The notes beneath the pieces were generated by a model that saw only the letters and a list, made by a program, of their open reading frames with translations, made no database searches and was not told the DNA's origin. The position numbers were made by a program, and so were the translations under genes. A stretch of 64,000 bases of DNA from Psychrobacter celer (lineage in GTDB: Bacteria > Pseudomonadota > Gammaproteobacteria > Pseudomonadales > Moraxellaceae), in the NCBI RefSeq assembly GCF_016107555.1, contig NZ_JABASU010000002.1:62001-126000 (forward strand). The letters run 5' to 3'. Position 1 is the stretch's first letter, and each line of letters starts with the position of its first letter. Of the stretch, positions 18,314 to 27,265 are shown in pieces.

Positions 18314-19081
18314 TTAGACGTAATGAACAAATTGAGCTTGATCAAAGCGAAACTGGGTGTTGTAAATACCATTGTCAGCGCGCTCGCCTGCGCCAATCAT
18401 CATGACGATATGGTGGTTGTCGCTTAAACCTAATAGTCGCTTCATCGCAGGCTCATCAAAGCCGCCCATCGGACAGCTGTCAAAGCCATGTGCACGTAGT
18501 GCCAGCATCAGGTTTTGGGCGGCAAGCGCGGTATTGTTGGTGGCCCAGTTTTTGGTGTCTTCAAAGGTATAGTAAGGCGACTTAATCGGTCCTTTGAGGC
18601 GTCTTGCGACCTGAGTTGCACCCCATTTGGCTGCAGAGACGATGTTGGCAGGGCCGCGCAAAAAGTCTAAAGTGACGACTTTGTTGTAGTAGTCTTTTAC
18701 CTTTTTTGGGACAGGTTTATCAGGGTATTCACGCAATATCTGTTGGGCGTGGTCTTGCCACACGTCAGTACGCGCCACCACTGCAATGAGACGCGCTGAG
18801 GTTTTTGCCGCGTTTTGGTTCATGCAGTTTTTTATCGCACGTTTGCGTGTGTCTGCATCATCGATGACATAAAACTCCCACGGCTGCAGATTGCTTGAGT
18901 TGGGCGCCAGCATGGCCAGACGCAGACAGTCTGCCAGTACGGCATCTGGTATCGGTGTGTCAGTGAAACGGCGCACCGAACGACGAGACTCCACGACGTC
19001 ACAAAACGCCTGTAGCGTCGCTGTGCGATCGAGTGTAGTGCCAGTTTTTTTGTCATTTTCAGGGGTCATAAGAGAGTCCAT
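18314..19081 (-). CDS. Nitroreductase family protein
   Basis: A ~255-residue FMN oxidoreductase. VESRRSVRRFTDTPIPD near the N-terminus is the FMN phosphate-binding start of the nitroreductase fold; LAPNSSNLQPWEFYVI and AAQNLMLALRAHGFDSCPMGGFDE are typical of the family, with GAGERADNGIY at the end. Substrates may be quinones, nitroaromatics or flavins. It sits between gcvH and gcvP on the same strand, which is unusual; I know of no role in glycine cleavage. The start is uncertain: GTG 19102, ATG 19081 and ATG 19069 all lack a clear ribosome site. Confidence 0.85.
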   Translation of the reverse strand: MDSLMTPENDKKTGTTLDRTATLQAFCDVVESRRSVRRFTDTPIPDAVLADCLRLAMLAPNSSNLQPWEFYVIDDADTRKRAIKNCMNQNAAKTSARLIAVVARTDVWQDHAQQILREYPDKPVPKKVKDYYNKVVTLDFLRGPANIVSAAKWGATQVARRLKGPIKSPYYTFEDTKNWATNNTALAAQNLMLALRAHGFDSCPMGGFDEPAMKRLLGLSDNHHIVMMIGAGERADNGIYNTQFRFDQAQFVHYV

Positions 19082-19204
19082 GCTGAGGATTGAGTGACCC
19101 ACTTGCGCATCATCAAAGCGGGGCTGGGGCTATAATCGCGAATCGCGTCCGCATCTAACAAGTAAGTCGTCGTGATAAATCAGATTATTACCAATCAGGT
19201 TGTT

Positions 19205-19380
19205 TAGGACGTTGTCCTCAATTCAATCGATAGCCATCTAAATGGGCTAAAAATGGCTAAACCCGGCCAAACGGTGTCAAATAGCTGACTAATATCTCGA
19301 TATTATCTGCGCTATTTTCCTTGTTTGACGGCGATTTATCTCATTTTTATCGCCATTTTTAAAATGAGGATACACCCTAG
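19205..19380. repeat. Degenerate inverted-repeat element (family B, long form)
   Basis: TAGGACGTTGTCCTCAATT at 19205-19223 is matched, imperfectly, by AATGAGGATACACCCTAG at 19363-19380 in inverted orientation. The ends resemble GAGGACACGCCCTAG seen elsewhere in the window. The interior contains a GGCGAT/ATCGCC hairpin at about 19330-19354. It fills much of the 400-bp gap between gcvH and the nitroreductase gene, which otherwise holds only likely promoter sequence. Confidence 0.5.
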
Positions 19381-19508
19381 CAGTCGTGTTTTTGCCGCTG
19401 TGTTTTTCAAAGCGGCTTAAAAATGGCCTAACAGTAGGATAAACAGATACCAGCTGCCGCCAGTATCCGCCGTGTTGCTTATATAAATTTAAACAAAGAC
19501 TGAGTAGA

Positions 19509-19889
19509 TTACAGCTCGTTTTCGTACTCTTCAGCGGTCATCAATGCTTCGTAATCGGCGATGTTGTCTGGTTTGATTTTAAAGAACCAGCCTTCGCCGT
19601 ACGGGTCAGAGTTGATGATTTCTGGATCATCTTCTAGTGCTTCGTTGATCGCAACCACTTCACCTGAGATAGGCGCATAGACGTCAGAGGCTGCTTTTAC
19701 AGACTCGACCACAGAGATTTCGTCGTCGACGGCGAGGATATCGCCAACGTCTGGCAATTCGACAAATACCACGTCGCCGAGTAGGTCTTGAGCATGGTCA
19801 GTGATACCAACAGTGATCGTACCGTCTTCTTCTAAACGCAGCCACTCGTGACTGGCGATGTATTTTAGTTCTGCTGGAATGTTGCTCAT
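19509..19889 (-). CDS. gcvH: Glycine cleavage system H protein
   Basis: A 126-residue lipoyl carrier of the glycine cleavage complex. It shuttles the aminomethyl group between P, T and L proteins. The lipoylated Lys65 lies in [14 protein letters not shown], the family signature. [11 protein letters not shown] and [13 protein letters not shown] are conserved. It is 67 bp downstream of gcvT and shares the glycine riboswitch leader. An AGGAGAGACC sequence precedes the ATG. Normal length for the family. Confidence 0.97.
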   Translation of the reverse strand: MSNIPAELKYIASHEWLRLEEDGTITVGITDHAQDLLGDVVFVELPDVGDILAVDDEISVVESVKAASDVYAPISGEVVAINEALEDDPEIINSDPYGEGWFFKIKPDNIADYEALMTAEEYENEL

Positions 19890-19956
19890 GGGGTCTCTCC
19901 TAAGTGAGGATGGTGAATAAAATAATGGATGTTAATGATAAAATTTATCAGGGATA

Positions 19957-21141
19957 TCAGTCAAACTGCTGTTTGCCGTTACGGACAAAAGGGAGTTTTA
20001 CGACGCGCACATCGACGAACTTGCCTTTGCCGCGTAGGTCGACCTGTACGCTATCTTCGTCTGATAAGCTGGCAGGCACACGTGCAATTGCGATCGAGTT
20101 TTTTAGGCTAGGGGAGAAGGTACCGCTGGTGATGATACCGGTTTGCTCATTGTCTGTGCCTTGGTTGATGGTCACGGTCATGCCCTCACGCAAGACACCG
20201 CGGGTGGTCAGTAGTAAGCCGACTTGTTTCATGGCGGTGTTGTCGTCTTTTGCTTGTTGACGCTTACTGACTAAGGCATCACGACCGACAAACTCACGCT
20301 CGTCTTTTAGCGCCAGCGTCCAGCCCATGTTGCACTCATACGGGCTGGTTTCTTCGTCCATGTCGTGACCGTAGAGGTTCATGCCCGCTTCCATACGTAG
20401 TGTATCGCGAGCGCCGAGGCCAGCAGGCTTAATACCATTATCTTTTAATAAGTCAAAGAACGCTGGCGCATCATCACCATGCATGATGACTTCGACGCCA
20501 TCCTCGCCTGTATAACCGGTACGAGCGACAAACCAATCTGTGCCTTCGATATCGGTCAAATCAGCACCGACAAAAGGCTTAAGACCTGATAGTGTCTCTG
20601 ACCAGCTTGGCTTGGCTTTGGCTAGCTTTTCAACCGCTTTTGGACCTTGTACCGCAATCATGGCAAGCTCTGGGCGCTCGGTGATGCTGATGTCAAAACC
20701 TGCTGCGACTTTGTGAAACTGTGCCATGTTTTTATCACGGGTTGCCGCGTTTGAGACGATGCGATATTCGGTGGCGTCTTCATTCATTAGATAGACGATT
20801 AGGTCATCGATGATGCCGCCTTGCTCATTGAGCATGCCTGAATACAGCGCTTTGCCGACGGTTTTTAGTTTGGCGACATCATTGGCCAGTAGCTTTCGTA
20901 GCCATGCTTTGGCATCTGCACCTTTGATATCGACGACGACCATATGCGAGACGTCAAACATACCGGCATCGGTACGTACCGCTTCGTGCTCTTCGATTTG
21001 TGAGCCATAATGGATGGGCAGCTCCCAACCAGAAAAATCCACCAGCTTGCCATCGCTATCGACGTGAGACTGATAAAGGGGCGTGCGTTTGGGGGCTGCG
21101 GTGTTTGTGCTTGGAGTGCTGGTATTGTGAGTATCGGTCAT
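19957..21141 (-). CDS. gcvT: Aminomethyltransferase, glycine cleavage T protein
   Basis: Transfers the methylene group from aminomethyl-GcvH to tetrahydrofolate and releases ammonia. The 394-residue protein has the GcvT domain with [14 protein letters not shown] and [13 protein letters not shown] near the N-terminus, [11 protein letters not shown] centrally, and a C-terminal barrel with [22 protein letters not shown] 20-residue Thr/Ser-rich N-terminal lead precedes the usual start. AAGGAT lies before the ATG. It is the first gene after the tandem glycine riboswitch, so it should be induced when glycine is abundant. Confidence 0.96.
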   Translation of the reverse strand: MTDTHNTSTPSTNTAAPKRTPLYQSHVDSDGKLVDFSGWELPIHYGSQIEEHEAVRTDAGMFDVSHMVVVDIKGADAKAWLRKLLANDVAKLKTVGKALYSGMLNEQGGIIDDLIVYLMNEDATEYRIVSNAATRDKNMAQFHKVAAGFDISITERPELAMIAVQGPKAVEKLAKAKPSWSETLSGLKPFVGADLTDIEGTDWFVARTGYTGEDGVEVIMHGDDAPAFFDLLKDNGIKPAGLGARDTLRMEAGMNLYGHDMDEETSPYECNMGWTLALKDEREFVGRDALVSKRQQAKDDNTAMKQVGLLLTTRGVLREGMTVTINQGTDNEQTGIITSGTFSPSLKNSIAIARVPASLSDEDSVQVDLRGKGKFVDVRVVKLPFVRNGKQQFD

Positions 21142-21327
21142 AACAAATCCTTATGGAACATCAGCCGCATTTGATAATCAGTCATAACTTATCAAAGTAG
21201 CAGGGCAGAGGTGCATTATCATAGTGAGTAGCGATATTGCAGGGTGCAAGTATCGCAACCAAGGGTGGTACAAAAAATAGAGCAATCAGCCAAACAGACG
21301 CCAAACGTCGGTTTAAGCAAAAGCCCT

Positions 21328-21702
21328 ATCTGTCCTGTCACCTGAGATTTTCAATACGGCACATCGTCGTGGTCTCTAAAGCCTTTGCTTTACTCTTGCC
21401 ATCACGATGCTGTCGCATTTTCTCCCCTTCGGTGGGTAAGGCGTCGTCCGTCCTTACCGCTCTCCAGATTTGTTATGCCTTATGTTTGTAGGCCACGCGT
21501 TAGGTGTCGCCGCAAAACAATCATGACATGTGTTTTTCAGTCCTTTTACCTGAGCGATTGGCAGGGTGGATGCGCCTTCGGTGGTCTGTGGATAATGCTC
21601 AATAGGACATCACCACGATGGGCTGATACGTATCGTTGCCGGTCTTTTATTTCAATGACCTGATAGCAGATAGGTACGCCTGCAGACTCTCTCCTGAAAA
21701 AC
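21328..21702 (-). ncRNA. Tandem glycine riboswitch upstream of gcvT
   Basis: Read on the minus strand, two glycine aptamers follow each other. Aptamer 1 (21702-21532) is closed by GTTTTTCAG pairing with CTGAAAAAC; it has GGAGAGAG, a GTCTG/CAGAC stem, CACCGAAGG and CTCAGGTAAAAGGACTG. Aptamer 2 (21469-21328) is closed by ATCTG/CAGAT; it has GGAGAGC, a GGTAAGG/CCTTACC stem, CACCGAAGGGG and ATCTCAGGTGACAGGACAG. These are the conserved glycine-riboswitch cores. Glycine binding would turn on gcvT and gcvH. Both aptamers carry long inserts (about 90 nt inside aptamer 1's central arm and about 70 nt in aptamer 2's 3' arm). Several short open frames here are meaningless. Confidence 0.92.
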
Positions 21703-21954
21703 GTTTTTATTATGAAAGGTTCACCGCGCTTTTACAAGCCATCTGCGCCATTAAAGTCGATAATTTTGGCAAAAAGTCTTTTTTGTCCCAGCGATTGTCA
21801 GTAGTAAGGCATGGTGGCAGCGTTATATTGGTGTTTGTCCTCTTGAGTGCGTTGTTAGTTTTTAGTCGGTTTACCATAGCAGAACGTAAAGCGACTACTG
21901 ATGTTTGCCCGAAATATGCTAACCTATGGCGATAGATTCTGATAGGTTGTTTTT

Positions 21955-22275
21955 ATGCATTGCGATATTTATAAGTTTCCCAAACATGATGATATGTACA
22001 TCTACATTGCGCGTCCTGATTATCCAGATGATACCGATGAGATTAAAGACTGGCTGGGGGTGTTGCCCAAGGAGTTTCGTGCGGGGCTAGGGCGTAGTCA
22101 GTTTGTCATGCATCTGGATTTGGCCGCCACCTCGAAGCTGGCTCGCGTCGATAAAGAAGAGGTGCTGGCAAAGCTCCAAGCACAAGGGTACTTTGTGCAA
22201 TTGCCGCCGCAAGATGTCATGCGCCGCCAAGCAGAGCTACGCGCCCGCGAAGCACAAGATAGTATTTATGACTGA
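21955..22275 (+). CDS. ycgL: YcgL domain-containing protein
   Basis: A 106-residue protein with the YcgL (DUF709) pattern: CDIYKFPKHDDMYIYIARPD at the start, LGVLPKEFRAGLGRSQFVMHLDL in the middle, and a C-terminal charged helix with FVQLPPQD. Function is not established. The gene often lies beside rnd in other gammaproteobacteria; here rnd is 8 kb away. It is transcribed divergently from the gcv leader, so both promoters must lie in about 21703-21954. Confidence 0.85.
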   Translation: MHCDIYKFPKHDDMYIYIARPDYPDDTDEIKDWLGVLPKEFRAGLGRSQFVMHLDLAATSKLARVDKEEVLAKLQAQGYFVQLPPQDVMRRQAELRAREAQDSIYD

Positions 22276-22351
22276 TGGCATTCAAAGCTAATGGCACTTA
22301 AGGCTAAAGGCATGCAATACTCAGACGCGTGTCTTCGTCTTTATCGTGTCG

Positions 22352-22445
22352 ATTGAGGACACATCCTAGAAAGTCGTGATAAACTGATCTTCTGTTAAGT
22401 GCAGATGTCTATTATATATTTTGTCATATTGAGGACACGCCCTAG
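22352..22445. repeat. Pair of direct repeats with GAGGACAC(G)CCTAG ends (family B)
   Basis: ATTGAGGACACATCCTAG at 22352-22369 and ATTGAGGACACGCCCTAG at 22428-22445 differ at two bases and lie 76 bp apart in the same orientation. The first is followed by AAAGTCGTG, like the CAGTCGTG after the copy ending at 19380. They look like remnants of two ends of the same element family. They occupy the 240-bp gap after ycgL. Confidence 0.5.
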
Positions 22446-22518
22446 TACGGCAAAACTTACCCACTACCAATAGACGCTGCTGGCGCTACTGGTGATAAAC
22501 GCAGGTAATAAAACACGC

Positions 22519-23169
22519 ATGGACTGGTTAAAAAACATATTGCATCGCTTACCGCTTGAGAGTATCAGTGATATCTTAGGAGAGATTGCTATTTGGTGGG
22601 GACAGCTGGTAAAAGATGTCCCACCCGCCGATCTGCCCATGTATGCCTATCTTGGGGGAACGGTGATCGTACTGATACTATGGCTGCTGGTGGCGCGCAT
22701 GTTGCCGCGTCCACTCGGCGGTATGAGCTGGATGGTGTTGTTTGCCGTATTGCTCGCGCCCGGTACCGCGCTCGATGACCCTAGCGAGATTGCCCCTGCC
22801 AGTATCAGTGTGGTGTATGCGATTATGATGAAAGACTACACAAGTGCCATTGCCAATATGTTGCCCATTATGGTGGTGCTGGTGGTGGGCTTGTTTGTTG
22901 GGTTTGTCTGGCAGCTGATACGCGGTGCTTTTGAGTCGAGCCTAGACAAAGCGCGGAGCCGCACCGCCGCAGATACGCAGGCGACCATGCAGCTGACCAC
23001 AGGCAATTATCTGGCCGAAAACACTGATATAACTGAGCATGCGAAGGTTCATGATCACGCACCAGTAGCTGAGACTGACGAAACGCTGGATCTCAAAAAG
23101 CGCGGTGCCAAAAATGAGGGCATACTGTCTAAACAGGCCAATCCCAATGATACGATAGACAAAGGGTGA
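22519..23169 (+). CDS. Small membrane protein of unknown function
   Basis: I do not recognise the family. The 216-residue product has an amphipathic start (MDWLKNILHRLPLE), then three hydrophobic segments (about residues 45-65, 70-85 and 110-140), and a hydrophilic, acidic, probably cytoplasmic C-terminal 75 residues. I chose ATG at 22519; a GTG nine codons earlier is possible. It precedes the MoxR/VWA pair on the same strand, but a terminator and 275 bp separate them, so a shared role is only a guess. Confidence 0.65.
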   Translation: MDWLKNILHRLPLESISDILGEIAIWWGQLVKDVPPADLPMYAYLGGTVIVLILWLLVARMLPRPLGGMSWMVLFAVLLAPGTALDDPSEIAPASISVVYAIMMKDYTSAIANMLPIMVVLVVGLFVGFVWQLIRGAFESSLDKARSRTAADTQATMQLTTGNYLAENTDITEHAKVHDHAPVAETDETLDLKKRGAKNEGILSKQANPNDTIDKG

Positions 23170-23257
23170 GGAGCTGGGCGTCAATAGCGGCATGGTTTAA
23201 TTTGCTCAATGACTATAAGCTCGATAACTATAAACTTAATGACTATAAAGTGACTAT

Positions 23258-23286
23258 AAAAAAGACACCATGTGTGTCTTTTTTTA
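23258..23286 (+). terminator. Rho-independent terminator
   Basis: AAAAAGACAC and GTGTCTTTTT pair around CATGT, followed by more T. It is preceded by four copies of ACTATAA at about 23212-23260. Confidence 0.8.
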
Positions 23287-23444
23287 TGGCTAATCATTAT
23301 GCGCCATATTTAGGGCGTAAGAAGCGCTGATTGGAAGGATGACGAACGCATGAGTATTTTGGCAATCCATCAGCCTATGCTACTCTAATTTGTGAATGCT
23401 ATTTTATAAAATACTTTATTGATAAAGATAACTGAGACTTTACT

Positions 23445-24311
23445 ATGACGACCAAGATGGACAAGACCAACCATGCCTTTACCGGCACGCAAAGCTATAT
23501 CGCCACCGATGATTTACAACTGGCAGTCAATGCAGCGATGACACTACAAAAACCGCTACTGATCAAAGGTGAGCCTGGCACTGGTAAAACACTGCTGGCC
23601 GAAGAGGTGGCGCAGAGTTTGGGGATGCCGCTGATTACTTGGCATATCAAGTCAACCACCAAAGCTGAGCAAGGGCTGTATGAGTATGATGCGGTCTCAC
23701 GCTTGCGCGACTCGCAACTCGGTGACGACAAGGTGTATGAGATTGGCAATTATATCAAACCCGGTAAGCTTTGGGAGGCTTTTACCAGTCAAGAGCGCAG
23801 CGTCCTATTGATTGATGAGATCGACAAAGCCGATATCGAGTTCCCCAATGACTTGCTGCATGAGCTTGATAAAATGTCGTTTTATGTTTATGAGACAGGC
23901 GAGACCATCACCGCCGAGCAGCGCCCAGTGGTGATTATCACCTCAAACAACGAAAAAGAGCTGCCCGACGCATTTTTGCGCCGCTGCTTTTTTCACTACA
24001 TCGATTTTCCTGATGAGCACACCATGCGTCAAATCATTGAGGTGCACTTCCCCAATATCCAAGAAAAACTGGTCAATGATGCGCTGGATATCTTTTATAA
24101 GCTGCGCGGTATTCAAGGGCTTAAAAAACCACCATCAACGTCGGAATTGGTCGATTGGTTAACGTTATTGCTTGCCGATGATATGGCACAACAAGAGCTA
24201 GAAGAAAACTTGCGCGGTGAAAAATCGATCCCGCCGCTATACGGCGCGCTACTCAAAAACGAAGCGGATGTGAGCTTGTTGCAGCGTTTTGCCAACATGA
24301 TGCGTCGTTAG
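23445..24311 (+). CDS. MoxR-type AAA+ ATPase
   Basis: A 288-residue AAA+ protein. Walker A is GEPGTGKT with Lys48; Walker B is VLLIDEIDKAD near residue 125; sensor 1 is VVIITSNNEKELPDAFLRRC with the arginine finger. Family members act as chaperone-like remodellers, often paired with a VWA-domain protein to mature metal enzymes or complexes. The next gene is such a VWA protein, 44 bp on, so they are very likely an operon and a functional pair. The client is not visible in the window. Some annotations call this class CbbQ/NirQ/NorQ-like or AAA_5. Confidence 0.88.
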   Translation: MTTKMDKTNHAFTGTQSYIATDDLQLAVNAAMTLQKPLLIKGEPGTGKTLLAEEVAQSLGMPLITWHIKSTTKAEQGLYEYDAVSRLRDSQLGDDKVYEIGNYIKPGKLWEAFTSQERSVLLIDEIDKADIEFPNDLLHELDKMSFYVYETGETITAEQRPVVIITSNNEKELPDAFLRRCFFHYIDFPDEHTMRQIIEVHFPNIQEKLVNDALDIFYKLRGIQGLKKPPSTSELVDWLTLLLADDMAQQELEENLRGEKSIPPLYGALLKNEADVSLLQRFANMMRR

Positions 24312-24355
24312 GCGTATCGACTGACAGCGTTGTCTGGTGTCATATCGCTGTCAGC

Positions 24356-25627
24356 ATGATGATGCCAATCAAACCTTATCAGCCAATAAGTGATGCGTAT
24401 TTTATGTTTATCAAATTATTCTACACCCTGCGGACTTACGGCGTGCCAGTCAGCACGCGCGAGCTGCTCGATCTAAACGCTGCGCTCGAGCAGGGGCTGA
24501 TGATGCAGCCACATCCTGAAAACCCAGCGCTGTCTACCTTTGCCAGTCGCGAGGATATGTACCGACTGATTCGCCTCTGTATGGTCAAAGATGAGCGTCA
24601 TTTTGATAAATTTGACCGCGCCATGGCCGATTATTTTGAAGGTATCGACAGCTTAGATATCGATGAGCTGATGAACAAGCTGACAGATATCCCAAAAGAG
24701 TGGCTCGATCTCAAGCTAGATCCCAAAAATTTGACCGAAGCGCAGCGGCGCTTGCTCAAAAAATACGGCTCGCTTGAGGAGTTGATGAAGGCGCTTGAGG
24801 AGCGTCTAAAGGAGCAAAAAGAGCGTCATCAGGGCGGAAGCAAATGGGTCGGTACTGGCGGCACCTCACCGTTTGGCGCTTATGGTGATCATCCTGAAGG
24901 GGTGCGCGTCGGCGGTGAGTCGCGGAAACGCAGTGCGGTCAAAGTCTGGGAGCAGCGCAAATATCGTAACCTCGATGATGACAATCATCTGGGCACGCGC
25001 CAGATTCAGATGGCGCTACGCAACTTGCGCCAGTTTGCCCGTACTGGCAGCGCCGACGAGCTCGATATCCATGAGACCATCAAGCGCACGGCTAAAAAAG
25101 GCGTGCTCGATATTCATATGCAAGCTGAGCGCCGCAATCGTGTTAAAGTGTTGATGCTGTTCGATGTCGGCGGTAGTATGGATATCCATGTCGAGGCGCT
25201 AGAAAAACTGTTTTCGGCGGCAAAAAACGAATTTAAGACCTTAGAGTTCTTTTATTTTCATAACTGTCTGTATGACTACGTTTGGAAGGACAATAACCGT
25301 CGGCACAGTGCCCTGATGCCGACTTTTGAGCTGCTCAATACCTATGGCCGTGAGTATCGCGTCATCTTTGTCGGCGATGCGTCGATGTCGCCATATGAGC
25401 TGATGACGGTCGGCGGCAGTGTGGAGTATATGAATAACGAAGCAGGTATTGTCTGGTTAAAAAGGGTATTAGCACATTTTGATAAAGTTGCTTGGCTCAA
25501 TCCTGAAAATCATGCCTATTGGCAATATACTCAGACCATCGTTGAGATTAAAAAGTTGTTCGATAATAAAATGTATCCCATGACGCTGCACGGTGTGGAA
25601 GAGATGACCAATTATATGGCGCGTTGA
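24356..25627 (+). CDS. VWA domain protein (CoxE-like), partner of the MoxR ATPase
   Basis: A 423-residue protein. The N-terminal half is helical and charged, including an Glu/Lys/Arg-rich stretch around residues 125-160. The C-terminal von Willebrand A domain has a MIDAS motif, DVGGSMD (Asp270, Gly272, Ser274), that would bind a divalent ion. GDASMSPYEL is the later VWA acidic loop. CoxE-like VWA proteins work with MoxR ATPases as adaptors. It follows the ATPase gene by 44 bp and ends at a strong terminator. No carboxylase, CO dehydrogenase or NO reductase genes lie nearby to name a client. Confidence 0.85.
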   Translation: MMMPIKPYQPISDAYFMFIKLFYTLRTYGVPVSTRELLDLNAALEQGLMMQPHPENPALSTFASREDMYRLIRLCMVKDERHFDKFDRAMADYFEGIDSLDIDELMNKLTDIPKEWLDLKLDPKNLTEAQRRLLKKYGSLEELMKALEERLKEQKERHQGGSKWVGTGGTSPFGAYGDHPEGVRVGGESRKRSAVKVWEQRKYRNLDDDNHLGTRQIQMALRNLRQFARTGSADELDIHETIKRTAKKGVLDIHMQAERRNRVKVLMLFDVGGSMDIHVEALEKLFSAAKNEFKTLEFFYFHNCLYDYVWKDNNRRHSALMPTFELLNTYGREYRVIFVGDASMSPYELMTVGGSVEYMNNEAGIVWLKRVLAHFDKVAWLNPENHAYWQYTQTIVEIKKLFDNKMYPMTLHGVEEMTNYMAR

Positions 25628-25738
25628 TTTTATAGCAGGGTGTTTATATATTTGGGTTTTTAAAGATGGTGAGCGGCTTTTAATGCTGATATTTGTCTTT
25701 ATAAATCATTAGTATAGCTGGAACTAGTGGTTTTTCAT

Positions 25739-25774
25739 AAGCAGTCATTGATATCATCATGGCTGCTTTTTTTT
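25739..25774 (+). terminator. Terminator of the MoxR-VWA operon
   Basis: AAGCAGTCAT and ATGGCTGCTT form a 10-bp stem with one mismatched pair, with a run of eight T at the end. Confidence 0.85.
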
Positions 25775-25805
25775 GCTTAAAAAACGGCTGAATAGCGATA
25801 GCGCA

Positions 25806-25834
25806 TTGGTATACGTAATGAAATGTGTTAACAT
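25806..25834 (+). promoter_or_regulatory. Predicted sigma-70 promoter of hmp
   Basis: TTGGTA at 25806-25811, a 17-base spacer, then TAACAT at 25829-25834. The -10 box overlaps the NsrR-type palindrome, the arrangement expected for repression. Confidence 0.55.
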
Positions 25835-25852
25835 TCATTTAAAATGAATGTT
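25830..25852. promoter_or_regulatory. NsrR-type operator upstream of hmp
   Basis: AACATTCATTT, one central A, then AAATGAATGTT form a perfect 11-1-11 palindrome, which matches the form of the known NsrR site (AAGATGCATTT-n-AAATGCATCTT). NsrR is a nitric-oxide-sensing Fe-S repressor that controls hmp in many proteobacteria. The nsrR gene is not in the window. Confidence 0.85.
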
Positions 25853-25971
25853 ATGAAGTGTGTCAACTAACTATTTAAGTTAAGCAATCTTTAATCACTT
25901 TATAAATACTTATGAAATGACTCATTTATCAGTAGCAACCTTTTTATATAGCAATCACTAAGAGAGTTATC

Positions 25972-27189
25972 ATGGCTTCACCAAAAACCCTAGAAATCGT
26001 CACCGCCACCGTACCTGTACTCGAAGAGCACGGCACCGCCATCACCACGGTGTTTTATAAAAACATGTTTGCTGAGCATCCTGAGCTGCTGGATATCTTT
26101 AATGAAACCAATCAAAAGCTTGGGCGTCAGCAGACGGCGCTGGCGATGACGGTGCTGGCGGCAGCAAAGCATCTGGACAAGCTGGCAACGCTACTGCCGC
26201 AAGTCACCCAAATCAGCCATAAGCATCGCGCCCTGCAGATTTTACCTGAGCATTATCCTATCGTTGGCAAGCATCTTATCGGCGCGATAAAAGAAGTGCT
26301 GGGTGAGGCGGCAACGGATGAGATTATCCATGCTTGGACAGAGGCTTATGATGAGATTGCTTCGGTGTTTATCCAAATAGAGCAAGACATGTATGAGTCT
26401 GCGCTGTGGCAAGGCTTTGCGCCATTTACCGTAACAAAAAAGACCGCGGTGGCGACGGATATTGCCGCCTTTATCGCGGTGCCTAGCAATGAGTATAAAG
26501 ACGGCGATACGGCAAACCATCAAGCGATTGATTTACATAAAATGCGTTTGAGTGCTGGACAATACATCACTGTAAAAACAGACCCCAAAGACAGCGATCA
26601 CACCGCTTTGCGTCACTATTCTCTGTACTCAGCAAATACCGAAGAGGGCATCAAGTTTGCAGTCAGACGCGACAATCGCAACGCGCATCATGGTTTGGTC
26701 TCAAACCATCTGCATGACCACATAAACGTCGGTGATACGATTTTGTTATCTGCCCCTGCTGGCGATTTTGTGCTGGAGCAACACCTGATGACCCAAAACG
26801 AGGTACCACTGGTGCTGATGAGCGCAGGCGTAGGGGTGACGCCTGTACTGGCTATGTTGGAGGCGCAGATTATGGCCAATCCAAAGCGGCCGATCATCTG
26901 GGTATACGCCTGTCAAAATGAGCAGCATCATGCCTTTAATGAGCAAGTTGATAAGCTGTTAGAAAAAGCAGAAAACGTAGAAAAACATATTTTCTATTTT
27001 GACGAAGGGCAAATTCTTGATGAAGCATGGTTAGCTAATCTGCCTAAGCCTGCTGATATCTATGTTTGTGGCTCGATGATGTTTATGGACAGTATGATTG
27101 ATGGGTTAGTCGCATTAGATCATGGCGTTGATAATGTGCATTATGAGCCGTTTGGTCCTAAAATGAGTCTAGAGCTGAAAGCTGGCTAA
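25972..27189 (+). CDS. hmp: Flavohemoprotein Hmp, nitric oxide dioxygenase
   Basis: Oxidises NO to nitrate with O2 and NAD(P)H. The N-terminal globin domain (residues 1-140) has Tyr29 (B10) and proximal His85, at the same positions as in E. coli Hmp. The ferredoxin-reductase part has RHYSLYSA (FAD binding) and LMSAGVGVTPVLAML (NAD binding), and ends with YEPFGPKM. At 405 residues it is slightly longer than E. coli Hmp (396). Regulation by NO is supported by the NsrR-type palindrome 120 bp upstream. It is a single-gene unit with its own terminator. Confidence 0.96.
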   Translation: MASPKTLEIVTATVPVLEEHGTAITTVFYKNMFAEHPELLDIFNETNQKLGRQQTALAMTVLAAAKHLDKLATLLPQVTQISHKHRALQILPEHYPIVGKHLIGAIKEVLGEAATDEIIHAWTEAYDEIASVFIQIEQDMYESALWQGFAPFTVTKKTAVATDIAAFIAVPSNEYKDGDTANHQAIDLHKMRLSAGQYITVKTDPKDSDHTALRHYSLYSANTEEGIKFAVRRDNRNAHHGLVSNHLHDHINVGDTILLSAPAGDFVLEQHLMTQNEVPLVLMSAGVGVTPVLAMLEAQIMANPKRPIIWVYACQNEQHHAFNEQVDKLLEKAENVEKHIFYFDEGQILDEAWLANLPKPADIYVCGSMMFMDSMIDGLVALDHGVDNVHYEPFGPKMSLELKAG

Positions 27190-27224
27190 TAAAGTTAAAA
27201 CGATATACAACAATAGATGAACAC

Positions 27225-27265
27225 ATAAGGCAAAGTTATGAAATAACTTTGCCTTATTCTTTTAT
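27225..27265 (+). terminator. Terminator of hmp
   Basis: ATAAGGCAAAGTTAT and ATAACTTTGCCTTAT form a perfect 15-bp stem with a GAA loop, followed by TCTTTTAT. Confidence 0.92.

Noticed and set aside
21237..21935. Several open frames between gcvT and ycgL
   Set aside because: They lie on or opposite the tandem glycine riboswitch, have odd composition and no recognisable protein features.
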